A stretch of 25,000 nucleotides of DNA from Halisarca cf. caerulea (taxonomy: Eukaryota; Porifera; Demospongiae; Chondrillida; Halisarcidae). Under the pieces are notes generated by a model, which was not told the DNA's origin, ran no database searches, and worked only from the letters and a program-made list of their open reading frames with translations. How positions within the stretch are numbered: the stretch's first letter is position 1; each line of letters starts with the position of its first letter. Shown here in pieces: positions 1 to 24,067 of the stretch. The stretch lies in NCBI GenBank assembly GCA_963170055.1, contig CAUJGJ010000065.1:1799201-1824200 (forward strand), in the 5' to 3' direction. A program made the position numbers and the translations under genes.

Positions 1-108
1 TTGATGGTGTGTCAGAAGATCATATGCAGCAGTTTTTATAGCTATTAGCAATGATTATTATAAGCATGCGATTATTATTGCCCAGTATACAGTGCATACG
101 TATATCCG

Positions 109-464
109 TGTATGTGCCAACACGCTCCCTATCCTCATCCTGTATGTGCCAACATGCTCCCTACCCTCCTCCTGTATGTGCCAACATGCTCCCTACCCTC
201 CTCCTGTATGTGCCAACATGCTCCCTACCCTCCTCCTGTATGTGCCAACACACTCCCTACCCTCCTCCTGTATGTGCCAACACACTCCCTACCCTCATCC
301 TGTATGTGCCAACACACTCCCTACCCTCATCCTGTATGTGCCAACATGCTCCCTACCCTCATCCTGTATGTGCCAACATGCTCCCTACCCTCATCCTGTA
401 TGTGCCAACATGCTCACTACCCTCCTCCTGTATGTGCCAACATGCTCCCTACCCTCCTCTTGTC
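109..464 (+). repeat. 32-bp minisatellite in a CHERP intron
   Basis: About eleven tandem copies of a 32-bp unit beginning TGTATGTGCCAACA and ending CCCTACCCTCCTCC. Copies differ at a few sites (CATGCT or CACACT, CTCC or ATCC). The array ends about 20 bp before the acceptor at 483-484, so its pyrimidine-rich half lies where a polypyrimidine tract is expected. It is open in all three + frames because the unit lacks stops, which is a repeat effect and not coding. Confidence 0.93.
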
Positions 465-484
465 TTCTGTGCTCATGTGTGTAG

Positions 485-2947
<2,463 letters not shown>

Positions 2948-3055
2948 TAGCCGAGACATACAGTATATTGTCCGCTTTTTATTTCTGAACTTTTGATCCT
3001 TGTGGTTTGGTGAACGCCAATGAACGCGTTTCGTTTTGCGATGACGTCATTCGAT

Positions 3056-3072
3056 TCAAAAATGGCTGCCAG
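3056..3072 (+). promoter_or_regulatory. YY1-like motif over the NIPSNAP start codon
   Basis: The start codon lies in AAAAATGGCTGCC, close to the animal YY1 consensus AAnATGGCGGC. The same 11 bases ATGGCTGCCAG open MMACHC at 17064. The sequence match is seen; the function is inferred. Confidence 0.35.
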
Positions 3073-3683
3073 ATGTGGGAAAAAGCTGTGCAGGGTAGCC
3101 CGATGTTTGTCCACAAGTAGCTTTGCAGGCCCAAATGCATGCCATGTTGCTTCAAGAGCTAGTGCGAATTCTTCCTGTGGTTCATTTGCCAGTCGAAATA
3201 TGGCAAACTGGTTTGGTCCATCCCAGTCCAAGACTCAATCAGCTGTCCTGAGCAGGGGACAAGAGGTGTACGAGCTACAAGGTTTGTTTTGTTCACCTGC
3301 TTACCAGACCGGTCCCGGTCCACAGTTTTTATCATTTATGTGTGAATTTGTTTTACTCGATCTTCTCTATTCCAAGGTCAATGTCGTTTCAGCTAAGGTT
3401 TTATTTTTCCTTTTGCAGTTCACAATCTGAAGGCGGACCGCAAGGAAGAATACTTGGCTGAAACGTGAGTTTTGGACATGTTACATGTTTTCTGGTAGTT
3501 TTTATGTCTGTCCGAGATGACGATGATGACATATGGAGCGTTGGAGCACAGTTTTGCAGTTTTTCTACCTTGTTTTTAGGCTCAGGATTATGAAGCATCA
3601 TAGATCTAGGCAAGATGTGTTGTTGTATGTGTTATAAATGCTCAACATCGATCAGTGGTCGGTGAGCATTTATAAATTGTATG

Positions 3684-3762
<79 letters not shown>

Positions 3763-3948
3763 GTGTATATGTTTGATAGCCCATTCTGAAGCACATATGC
3801 TGGTGAGGAAATCGGAGTGCATTTGAAGCTGCTGGTTCAGCAGCTGATGATGTCACCAAATGTGGGCCCTTTTTGTATTGTGTTTGTTTGTGTTGATATT
3901 TCTACTAGAACTGTGCATTGACAATGAAGCTTTCTGAGTCATCTTTGG

Positions 3949-3987
<39 letters not shown>

Positions 3988-4196
3988 GCTAATTCTTCAT
4001 CTACTATCCTTGTCATTCTCAACACAAGAGGTGAAAATCTTCTTAGAATTCACGAGATCGATGAATACCCCCTAGAGCTAATTGGAAGCTGGAGCACTCT
4101 AATCGGCTCCAATACTGACCAAATCAGTGAGTGTGCAAACCTCAGTGTTAATGTGTATACCTTTGTGCAGCACTCACTCACTCACTCACACACACA

Positions 4197-4289
<93 letters not shown>

Positions 4290-4975
4290 CAACACTTCTG
4301 TGTTGTTTGTGTGCGACTATATGGTACAGTATATGCCTTTGTTGCAACACAGATTTGGTGTAGTTTGTGGTACCAGCTGTGACATCTGTTATTGTTGGAG
4401 TTACTATCACATCCACCAACACACACACACCACTCTGTTGATTGTTGAGGGAGGGTTGCTTATTTTGAGGCACCTACATTATCGTCCTGATGTTTGCGTA
4501 GCTAAGCCCCATCCAGTGGCTGCCCCCTGGTTTGCAGGTGATGCTTTTAGGACAACATCATTTGTAATCAGGTGACTACAAGCTTGTGTGGGCTCCTACG
4601 TCTACATGCGTACGCATGTGCATACATGTGCAACTTGGTGTCATTCTCAAAAGTGAAATGCTTTGACCAGTGTTGTCATTGTGTCAGCTCAAACTTCCAA
4701 TTGCAAGCTGTTCATCACATCTTACAACTCTGTCTTCTTTCCCCTCCCCTTCTCTCCCTCTTCTCTCCTTCTTTCTTTCTCCCTGGCCCTCAGCTCACCT
4801 CTGGAAGTACAATGGTTTTGCTGCAATGAACCAAGCTTTCCAGAAGCTCAAATCTGATGAAGTAGGTTTGAGGGAAAGTTGTTCTCTACTTTGTGGAGTA
4901 GCATAAGTCACAATAATAATTATTGTCAGTATGTGTACCATACCTTTTATTCCACACGCATACATACACAATGCA

Positions 4976-5048
<73 letters not shown>

Positions 5049-5806
5049 ATGTATGCATGTGCATGTGTGTGAAGTCAGGTGAGGAGAGGTTAGCTCCCCA
5101 CATGTACTCATTAGTAATGCTCTTAAGTTGCTAGTAGTCCAAACTTATTCAATAACTTCCAATCAGAGTTAATCCTTCAATAGTTACCATTTTCTTGTGG
5201 TAGATCACATTGTGAGATAGCTAGCTATATACTTTTCTGGTAGCTTAGTGTCTGCCTTCCTTGTTTTCTGCTCTTTAGACCTGGACCAAGTTCTTGAAGT
5301 CTCAAGGAGCAAATGTAATCTCTAGAAGTAACCAAATTGCCCTCTCCTTCACCTACTGGCCTCCTCTCGTCATGAAGAAGAGTTCTAGGATCTACGAAAT
5401 GAGGTCATACATGCTAAAGGTGAGGGGGTAAGGGGGATTCCCACTGTGACCCAGCCCCCCAAACCACTTAGAACTTTATAACATGCATACAAAGCTGTAG
5501 CAGTAATTCATAAACCTGCTTGAGTGGTCCAAACTAGCCCAGCTCTCATATTCTGTGTGAGCAGTGTACACCAAATCATCCCCCCCAATCATTTTCCTGC
5601 AAGAAACCCTCCTTTCCCTTAATCTTCCTCACTCCCTTCCTCACTCTCTCTGTTACTGCCTCTCCCTCATTCAATAGCCCGGAAGTTTGATTGAGTGGGG
5701 TGAGTGGTGGTCGGATGGCATCCGCTACCGAATCGAGGATGAAGCAGTTGGAGGCTGGTTCTCACAAGTGGGCGTCATCCACCAAGTTCACCACTTGTGG
5801 GGTGAG

Positions 5807-5877
<71 letters not shown>

Positions 5878-6248
5878 GCTTTCTGTCTATAATTATAGAG
5901 AGCTTGGAGTCTCTTCTGTGTGTACATATAGTATGTATTCTGCATGTACTTAATTAAGTGTGTGTGTAGTGTGGGGATTTAGGGACAAGGGCACACCAGT
6001 TGATTCTTTATTTTTTTCATGTTTTGTAGCATATGCTGACTTGATGAGTCGCAAGGAAGCTAGGGAGTCATCATGGGAACAGCCAGGATGGGATGAAGTA
6101 GTTCGAAGGACAGGTAGGAGCAAAGGTATTCTTTTACAATTCTATTTTATTATATCTTTCTTCCTTTCTTCTTTGTTCTGTAGTTCCTTTAATACAGTCT
6201 ATGGAGTCCAGAATTCTTGTTCCTAATGAGTTTTCGCCTCTCCAATAG
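3062..6248 (+). CDS. NIPSNAP: NIPSNAP family mitochondrial protein
   Basis: Complete NIPSNAP1/2-type gene. Exons are 3062-3281, 3419-3464, 4029-4126, 4794-4861, 5279-5419, 5678-5801, 6030-6113 and 6184-6248. They join in phase to 281 aa, close to the roughly 285 aa of vertebrate NIPSNAP1. The N-terminus ([15 protein letters not shown]) is basic with no acidic residue, as expected for mitochondrial import. Family blocks follow: [18 protein letters not shown], then [79 protein letters not shown] and the terminal [22 protein letters not shown] proteins form dimeric alpha-beta barrel folds and mark damaged mitochondria for mitophagy in vertebrates; no catalytic role is established. An in-frame ATG at 3020 would add 14 residues, but the ATG at 3062 has the better context (aaaATGg). 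It cannot be assigned to NIPSNAP1 or 2, as it may predate that split. Confidence 0.93.
3688..3757 (+). repeat. (TG)n microsatellite
   Basis: Uninterrupted TG run in NIPSNAP intron 2. Confidence 0.95.
3950..3984 (+). repeat. Short (TG)n tract
   Basis: TG run ending about 45 bp before the acceptor of NIPSNAP exon 3 (4027-4028). Confidence 0.93.
4187..4288 (+). repeat. (CA)n microsatellite
   Basis: CA run preceded by CACTCACTCACTCA, in NIPSNAP intron 3 about 60 bp after the donor. It is the only long CA-sense array inside a + strand gene here. Confidence 0.95.
4978..5048 (+). repeat. (TG)n microsatellite
   Basis: TG run in NIPSNAP intron 4. The remainder of the intron to 5278 holds nothing recognisable. 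Confidence 0.95.
5807..5874 (+). repeat. (TG)n array starting at the exon 6 donor
   Basis: The donor of NIPSNAP exon 6 (GTGAGT at 5802) runs directly into a TG array of about 33 units. Confidence 0.95.
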
Positions 6249-6342
6249 CATCAATAACTGCAACTACTAAAATTAATTTTGTGCAACCATTTTGGAAGGT
6301 AATTTTCGTTTTCTTCCGATCACTTTCGTTTTTCTGTGAATT

Positions 6343-6353
6343 AAAATGGCGAC
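6343..6353 (+). promoter_or_regulatory. YY1-like motif upstream of RTCA
   Basis: AAAATGGCGAC lies in the 170-bp gap between the NIPSNAP stop and the RTCA start, 76 bp upstream of the start codon. It resembles the YY1 consensus and may mark an independent RTCA promoter. Its short out-of-frame ATG ends at once in ACATAA. Confidence 0.3.
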
Positions 6354-6418
6354 ATAAGACGTGCTCCGCAGACGAGAGGGATAGGTGCATTTGCTGAATA
6401 GCCATCTGTTCGTTAGCC

Positions 6419-16882
<10,464 letters not shown>

Positions 16883-17059
16883 TGTGATCCTTTTAAATCT
16901 TCGCAACATTATCATTGCACATAGATACGGTTGAACACATGTACAGTTATACGGTCCTATTTGCCCGACAAATTTCATTTCCAATAGTTTTGCTTGTTCA
17001 CGGGTGATGGGATAGCGATACTGAATGGCGCGTTCACACGGGAACTTCCCGTTTTGGGA

Positions 17060-17074
17060 CAATATGGCTGCCAG
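17060..17074 (+). promoter_or_regulatory. YY1-like motif over the MMACHC start codon
   Basis: ACAATATGGCTGCCAG shares 11 bases (ATGGCTGCCAG) with the NIPSNAP start. It resembles AAnATGGCGGC. Function is inferred. Confidence 0.3.
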
Positions 17075-18106
17075 CAATGACTTCCAACGGATTTCGGGTG
17101 TTCTGGAAAGCCAGCTTGAGGCAGCTGGAATGGAGGCGCATCCTTTTAAGGTTTGTGTTTTATTCTGAAAGCACATAAATGTACACGTGTTCCATCCATT
17201 TCGCTTCGAGTTTCCTCCTCGAGCTAACGAGCACCCAAATCCTTTTGGTATTGGGAGGATGCATCTTTTCATGGACAGAAGCCATGGCTTCTAAAAGGAT
17301 CAACTGTTCAATGAATTGCACCTAGCTTATTAATGAAGTTCTCAGCCGCACCCTAGCACGTGTGCATGTATATTTGCTTTGGTCCTTTTCATTGTACTTA
17401 TTAAGTCTCTCTTTTATAGATAAACTGGTACAATAACAAAGTGGCGGCGATTCATCATCTTTCGTATCATCCGGACACTTTAGCTTGGGTCGTCATCAGC
17501 CAACCATTCATGTTTGAAAAGCTGTTCATACCATATCTGGTTAATGAATGCAGACATGACAGGAGGAGTGATCCCCTGGATCAGTGCATGAAGGACTACT
17601 TCTCCGGACTCAAGCACGGGCCATTTTCTAGTGATGACATTGAAGTTATTCATGACTTTGAACTTCACCCGTCCAGACGTCCTCGAGTGTTGATACAGAC
17701 GGCTGGTCATGTGGCGGGTGCTGCCTACTACTACCAACGAAGTGACGTTGACGCAGACAGTGATCCGTGGCCGCAATCCAAGAAGGTCTTTGGTGTTTCG
17801 GTGCATCCTAGATTTGGTGGATGGTTCGCACTGCGGGCTGTACTGGTATTCAAGAACGTCCAGGTTCCAGATCTGGAGCAGAAGTCTCCTCCTGACTGTG
17901 TGGTCGGAAACGAAAAGAGAATAGATCTTCTTCGAAGTTTGAATGAGTCTTGGCAGGACTGGAGGTACCGGGAAATCACATCATTTCCTATTGTGAGCAG
18001 ATACTCAGAAGATCAGAAACGCTACTTTGGAACCCCACCAAGTGAACGTGGTCCAATCATTGAGGACATCATCAGGAAACACAGCAATGAGCCAGAGCTA
18101 TCCTGA
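17064..18106 (+). CDS. MMACHC: MMACHC, cobalamin dealkylase/decyanase
   Basis: Complete two-exon gene: 17064-17150 and 17420-18106, joined in phase 0, 257 aa. MMACHC (cblC) is a cytosolic protein that strips the upper ligand from incoming cobalamins with glutathione or a reduced flavin, feeding methionine synthase and methylmalonyl-CoA mutase. Recognised blocks are HPFKINWYN at the exon join, DPLDQCMKDYF, ELHPSRRPRVL, QTAGHVAGAAYYYQRSDVDA, VHPRFGGWFALRAVLVF, VPDLEQKSPPDCV, WQDWRYREIT and RYSEDQKRYFGTPPSER. The His in the HPSRRP block and the GGWFA segment belong to the cofactor pocket known in the human protein. It lacks the proline-rich C-terminal tail of human MMACHC (282 aa) and stops soon after the catalytic core. 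The start lies 181 bp after the RTCA stop, in a YY1-like context. Confidence 0.94.
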
Positions 18107-18172
18107 CAGTATGAGGTGGACTGTATACACCACCTCCACATTCCTTAGAAACATTGTGATACATTATTGTGT

Positions 18173-18178
18173 AATAAA
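18173..18178 (+). terminator. MMACHC polyadenylation signal
   Basis: Canonical AATAAA 67 bp after the MMACHC stop, followed by T-rich sequence. It is the only canonical hexamer seen close behind the stops of the four + strand genes. Confidence 0.75.
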
Positions 18179-18242
18179 ACAGTAAAAATCATGCAATGCA
18201 TGTTATTATTATTCTTTGCGTGCATCTATAATATCATTATAA

Positions 18243-18472
18243 TACATGCATGTACACACACGCGCGCGCATGCACACACACATGTACACACATTCATGTG
18301 CATGTACACACACACACACACATATACGCATGTACACACACACACACACACACACACATGTACACACATGTATGTACACGTACACACACACATATGTACA
18401 CACATGTACACACACACGCATGCATATGTGCACACGTGCATGTACATGCACTCACACACACACACACACCAT
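18243..18472. repeat. Alternating purine-pyrimidine CA/CATG/TACA tract
   Basis: About 230 bp of CACA, CATGTACA, CGCGCGCA and similar units, almost strictly alternating purine and pyrimidine, in the convergent intergenic region. Such DNA favours Z-form, and its CATGTACATG parts are self-complementary. Confidence 0.85.
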
Positions 18473-19246
18473 GGGAAGTCGTGCAGCTAGGGTGCAATGC
18501 ATGCATACTATGTGCTGGAGTTCAATGATTCTTAATTTTGTATAGAAAGTTTTCACTTGTCATGCACGTGTCCTTAGTGTGGCTGGATCTGCTGGATCGA
18601 GTCCACTATATCATGCATGACATGGAGGTATGTATCACCATGGATACTATTATACTAAATACTACTACTATAATTGTGTATATTTAGTATCTATGGTCTA
18701 TGGTATTACTGCATGATATCCATACAAAAGCCCTCAATCAGCATATCTATTTGTAATAAGCCCACCTGTAAAATAATGCTCAACTACAGCTATTATAATA
18801 TATATAAATTATTATTTATTGTATACTCACACATGCAACCATAATAATGTATTTTGTATTGAAAAGACTTCAATTGAAAGACCACACAGTACATGTCATA
18901 ATGAGATATAATTCAACAGTGACAACAACAATAATTAGATACTTTGATTAAAAACACTTGAAAGGTATGTGAAATGAGATGACACAAGTACACACATACA
19001 GACAACAATGCATTAGTTTGATTAATACAATGAAATTTAATGTCATTAAAATGAACAATTTGAACCAATGAGAACATAGGGGGGACGGGGAATGTCTTAC
19101 AATGAAAGGTCTTAGACTAGTGAGTTAAAACATGATAAATTTGTCGTGATATAAGTACGTATATCATGTCTCAGTTGTTGAGATAAATAGGCACCTATAT
19201 ATTACTATAACATAATATGTACACATGGCAACTGCTGTGGCGTGCG
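18473..19246. other. Convergent intergenic region and gene 5 3' UTR
   Basis: AT-rich unique sequence. Read on the - strand it is the 3' flank of the membrane protein gene, with hexamers ATTAAA (19036-19041) and AATAAA (18815-18820). No further gene is certain; a possible + strand exon-like segment at 18541-18628 is discussed under findings. Confidence 0.5.
18815..18820 (-). terminator. Candidate polyadenylation signal for the membrane protein gene
   Basis: AATAAA on the - strand about 430 bp after the stop at 19247. A nearer ATTAAA variant lies at 19036-19041, so the true site is uncertain. Confidence 0.4.
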
Positions 19247-21219
19247 CTACTCCATAGTCAGTTGTAACTGAGGTTGTGAGATGTTGTCACTGCTACTGCT
19301 GGTGCTGGCACTCAGGCTGGTCTTCAGAGATGGACTCTCTGTGTATTCAATGACTGCTGTCTTTGTCTGGTTCTGTGTCTTGTCTGAGTCGGTACCAGTT
19401 GTCCGTGAGGAGCAGGAACAGATGACAGCTGCTGCTAAGATCAAGGCACTGATGCAGACAAACCCTCCGACCAGTGTACCCACAATGATCAGGGCCGTCA
19501 GGGAAGTGGATAGAGACTCAGTTGGGGGAGTTATTGCACCTCTAGTGGGGGTAGATGGAGAACTTGAGGAAAGTGGTGTTGAAGGCGAGGAGGAGGATGA
19601 TGGTGAGGGTGTTGGTAAAGATGACAGCAATGGTGAGGGTGATGGAGATGGCGATGGACTTGAAGCCGAGGGTGTTTTTGAACACTGACTCGTTGACCAT
19701 ACACGAGATTTTTGTACTGAGCACTCCCAGCCCTCTTCAACAGTACACATACTTGAACACCCATCTCCATCCTTAGTGTTACCATCATCACATTTTTCGT
19801 CTCTCGTCTTCGCTTCGTTCCCGCATTCCCTTGGTTTACATTGCGTCTTTTGTAACCGTTCACCGTGACATTCAAATCCCTCCAATGTGAGACAGTCCGC
19901 TGAACATCCAAAATCTTGTCCTGAGTATATCCCAGTATCGCACGTCTCTGTGGCTTGTCTTAACCCGTCACCACACTGCCCTGAGCGGGAATATGGTCGT
20001 GCCGGCCATGTTTCTAGGGAATCCTTTCCATAGTAGGTGTCCCGGTTTAGATTCTCGTAGACTACTTCAGTGGAGGGAGGTACAGACCACAGGATTACAT
20101 GCACGCGATACGCATTATTTGCCACATAAGACTTGGCTTCCCCGAAACACGACTTGAGCTCCGACGACAACTCAGTGTCACTGTACACCAACTGCTCTTG
20201 TGGGATATTGAGGAGTTTAGAAATGTTCTTAATGTAGTCCTGTTGAATGTAGGAACCGGGGGATATGTCTTGAGAGTGGTGAGCGCAGATTACTTCCCGC
20301 CTGGGGTAGTGCTGCTTCAATAACTGGGACACATTACTAGTGACAGCGAGTTCACATGAGTTGAGAAGTTCCACCAGTCCTTGGTTGATGGTGTAGTTGT
20401 AGTACAAACTGTTATTTAGAGAAAAAAGGTCTCGAATGTGAAGGACATCGCTGGTCACACCTTCAAGATCAGGGCTTTCAAACGAACAGAATTTTTCCGA
20501 TGTGTCATTGTAGCATTCTCTGACAGCACTGAAAGCTGAATTTTCAAAGTTAATGCATGTTGGTTTATCCGAAGGTCCATCAGCAGAAAAATTCTTCACA
20601 AGGAGAAGAAGTTTCTTTCTGAGACAAATTTCATGATCATGGACCCATGATTGTAATGTTTCAGAGTTGAAAGATTGAGTAATGTTCTCACTTTTTACTG
20701 ACAGAGCAATACATCTCTTTCTCGCGTAACCTAACGCAAATCCTGGTTCCTCGCATGTGAAGTATGGCTCAATACATTCTGTGTAAAAATGGCAGCTGTC
20801 GGTGGTATTTGATATTAGATGACTGCATCTATTGTGATGGTCTCCATTGATGAATAACACTCCATTGCCTGTGGACATAAACAAGCAGATGTAAGCACCC
20901 AAACAAAGCATCCCCAACATGAAGAGGTTGTATGTTAGTGCTAATGGGAATGTGTACAAACACTCGTTAACACTGCACAATGAGCTAGAGAAGGGTGGGT
21001 GCTTGGGGTGGTGTCTGTCTGGTTGCAGGGCTATTGAGCTAGGGCGGGATCACTAGTGAGATGAAACTGGCTATAAATCAAATCAATTGATTCGCACAAT
21101 AACAGAACACACATTCAAAAGAATGTGGAATACAATGCAGCTATAAAAGGGAATGCTAAAGTACAATCCATGTATGTGCACGAGAATGCCATACACACAC
21201 ATATAAACATGATCACCTA

Positions 21220-21280
<61 letters not shown>

Positions 21281-21907
21281 CTTTCTTAGAAAACCAAATC
21301 CCTGCCAGAATACAAAGACAGTCACATTTCTAAAATTCTACATACAGATTTAGTGGCTGGGCATCTACAGTGGTATGCATAAGCAAATAGCATCCCAGCA
21401 CTCTGTGCGCAAAGTAATTTTCAAGTGATTCTGAATTCCTGTTTGACCTGATAACAAGAATTCTTTACAGCACATTGTCCTGGGGAGAATGTACTGGTTT
21501 CACCAACAGGAAGTACAGACCACTTACTGCATATCAGCAGTGGGAAAGTCTATCAGAGGGTAGCTGTCTTGTGTGGCGGAAACCACATGTTGACACACTC
21601 CTACTGTTGTACCCAAGACAGTGTTAGATTTCACTGTTCTCAGCCCCATCCTCACACCCACTCTATGGAAACACATTCACACTCCTACTTTGTGTCAATA
21701 GGCACGACTGGGTGGTCAAATCACTAGTGAGTGGATAAGTCAAATGCCAATGTCTCTATACCAGGCCAAGGGGACATGTGATAATGACACTGCATGTGCC
21801 TTATCCAGTGTGGTATGGGGTGCATCATCGCTGACACATGTAACACTTCCATATTCACAGGCAAATACTCTGTGTGAAGTGGTAAGAAAACATGCATGCA
21901 TGCACAT

Positions 21908-21964
<57 letters not shown>

Positions 21965-21987
21965 CACACACACACATGCACACACAC

Positions 21988-22039
<52 letters not shown>

Positions 22040-22057
22040 ACACACACACACACACGT

Positions 22058-22116
<59 letters not shown>

Positions 22117-22668
22117 AAGATTAAATATCAGCTGCATAGTTTGAAGTCAGAAATTCAAAGGAAACGAATCACTAATATACCGCACCCATGCATGTGTACC
22201 ACATGTATATATGAGGATAAAGTAACCACACAAATTAATAGCATGATCACCTGATATACCTCAGAAATTAACCAGATTTAGTTAGAAACATGAGCTTATG
22301 CAGCCTCTTAACTTGAAGTGGGTTTATTATTCTCTTCCCAGGACTTATTGACACTCTGGCTATGAGTTGATCACGCACTAATCAACCTTGAAATAGGATC
22401 ACAGCTGTCGATGCCCATTCTCCACATGTACACATCCACACAAGCATTGTTGTGGGTACACAACACTTACAATTGCAGAGGAGTGCTTCAGACGGAAATC
22501 TTCCTACCCGTGTGATTACAAGGACAGATATAGTCAACTCACTCAAATCTATATTTTATCGCTTTGTCTCAGTTCAAAGTTTACACACACACGCGCGTGC
22601 GCAAATACGTGTGCATATACACTTACACACACTTGCATCTACACATGTGTGCACATACATACACACGC

Positions 22669-22730
<62 letters not shown>

Positions 22731-23601
22731 TTAGCTACATCTGGCATGATGACACATGCATGGTGAAGTGCCAAGTAGCACCACAGTAGGTGTAGTGTCA
22801 ATAGTGAGCAGTGTGTACTTGCTTACGAGGTGAACTCATGTGAATAAGCTAGTGGGTCTCAAAAGCCCGCGCAACTGCAGAAGGTCATCGATTGAATGGC
22901 GGGTGTATACCGGACGGTTTTCCGTGAGAAGTCTTTACACTTACAATTTCACTTTTATCCAAGCCTGAGAAATTATGTCTTATTCTCACGATAAACCGCC
23001 AAAGAGGATTCTAAATCCACTTCTTGGAATTCGTGTATATGCAAGCTCAAACGTTTGGGTATAATTCGTCGGTGGTTGGGAGTCAATTCGAATGTACTTT
23101 CAGTTCAATTTAATTGAGCGCGAAGCCGTGCCCAGCAAGCTCCCTGAGTGTATGGGAAAACAGACGTAAGGCTGCTTTCTACCCAAAACACCTAAAGAAA
23201 TTAAGTCACTCTTTACTTCGCCAACCACAAAGTACGGACGAAACGAAGGAGAGAAGAGAGAGAGAGAAAGGACTGCTACACTCAAACACAACGTACTCAG
23301 CACAGAAGCACTCGATGATTTCCCTCCGGCTATTCTCTTATTCCACACGCACACACGAAACCACTTTTTAATTGAACTAGAAGCAAAATAATTACACCGT
23401 GACGAATAGGCTGTGACCAGAATTTAACACAAGTACTGCGTACAAGAGATTTACTAGCCGCGCAAAAGGCGCGTCATTAACACAGTAATACGTACCTTCT
23501 TCTGCTGAAGTGTTTCTCTTTACAGGAGCAGCTGGAGCCAACGACAAACAAAGGAAAAGAACCAAGGAACGGGTTAACATCTTGACATAACTTGACGGCA
23601 T
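19247..23601 (-). CDS. Predicted type I membrane protein with stanniocalcin-like and DUF4215 Cys-rich regions
   Basis: I do not recognise a named orthologue. Two exons on the - strand, 23601-23496 and 20868-19247, join in phase (G + GC) to 575 aa. Exon 1 supplies a signal peptide (MLTRSLVLFLCLSLAPAAP; start at 23601 or the in-frame ATG at 23580). Residues about 61-165 are a Cys-rich segment (CHFYTECIEP, GYARKRC, EICLRK, TCINFENSAF, ECYN) whose cysteine spacing recalls stanniocalcin. Residues about 166-333 are an unassigned domain. Residues about 334-432 carry DUF4215/myxococcal Cys-rich repeats (CGDGLRQATETCDTG, KCDDGNTKDGDGCSSMC). A Ser/Pro stalk (about 433-492), one membrane helix (about 493-518) and a 57-residue Ser/Thr-rich tail with IEYTE follow. 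Eight N-glycosylation sequons lie before the helix. The large ORF continues upstream of 20868 to a Met at 20980, but CCACAG at 20874-20869 is a good acceptor and the exon 1 donor phase fits. A surface receptor or adhesion role is only inferred. Confidence 0.78.
21221..21279 (+). repeat. (CA)n microsatellite ((TG)n in the host gene sense)
   Basis: CA run in the intron of the - strand membrane protein gene. The stretch 21280-21890 is unique sequence with no feature recognised. Confidence 0.95.
21895..22114 (+). repeat. Long (CA)n microsatellite ((TG)n in the host gene sense)
   Basis: About 215 bp of CA with CGCA and TGCA interruptions, preceded by CATGCATGCATGCACATG, in the same intron. Confidence 0.95.
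22115..22570. other. Intron stretch without recognised features
   Basis: Unique sequence between two CA arrays in the membrane protein gene intron. No exon, RNA or repeat is seen. Confidence 0.5.
22583..22727 (+). repeat. (CA)n microsatellite with diverged left flank
   Basis: Degenerate CA/CATA/CGCA sequence from 22583, pure CA from about 22674 to 22727. Confidence 0.93.
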
Positions 23602-23603
23602 AT

Positions 23604-23760
23604 CTGTATCGTAACTTGAACTCTTTAAGCGACTGAAACGAGTTAGGTCCTGCGCGGTGAAGCTTTCGGCAGAGAAGAACCGAATGTGTACTTACCGTAC
23701 AAGCCACTAATAAACTATAGCAATTTCTTCTAAAGCTGCTTATTCGATGTGTACGTACAG
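23604..23760 (-). promoter_or_regulatory. Likely 5' UTR with a tiny intron, membrane protein gene
   Basis: On the - strand a strong donor (GTACG before GTAAGTACAC, intron from 23695) is followed within about 60 bp by CTAACTCGTTTCAG, a branch-like CTAAC plus acceptor near 23637. This suggests a short intron in the 5' UTR just upstream of the start. Inferred only. Confidence 0.4.
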
Positions 23761-24067
23761 CGGTCGCGAGCTCTTCATAAATACGACAGTGCAAACTATG
23801 AATATCATTAATAGTCTATCTGACAAACTATCGCATAATAAATCGAGAAAAACGGGGATTCTTTTAAAGGCATATAATATAATATAGAGCAAATATATAC
23901 ATGCAAGAACAACATTCCTAGAGGTCTGCATGGATATGAATACATCACACACGTGCACAAAGGCACACGTACTGGCAGATGCATGTACAACCATCACAGA
24001 ACACAGGCACTACTAAGGATTTACACGACATGCAAAAGGTGGACGAAATGTGCAGACAACTTTGTAG

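Noticed and set aside
19281..19688. 135-codon + strand ORF
   Set aside because: It is antisense to the tail, helix and stalk of the - strand membrane protein, which has a clear signal peptide and domain structure.
20869..20980. Met at 20980 as the start of the membrane protein
   Set aside because: The segment has a hydrophobic stretch, but a strong acceptor at 20869 and a phase-matched signal peptide exon at 23496-23601 explain the gene better. It cannot be fully excluded as an alternative first exon.
22961..23000. Possible 20-nt microexon on the - strand between TTTCTCAG and GTAAGT
   Set aside because: Its length of 20 would break the frame between the membrane protein exons, which already join in phase.
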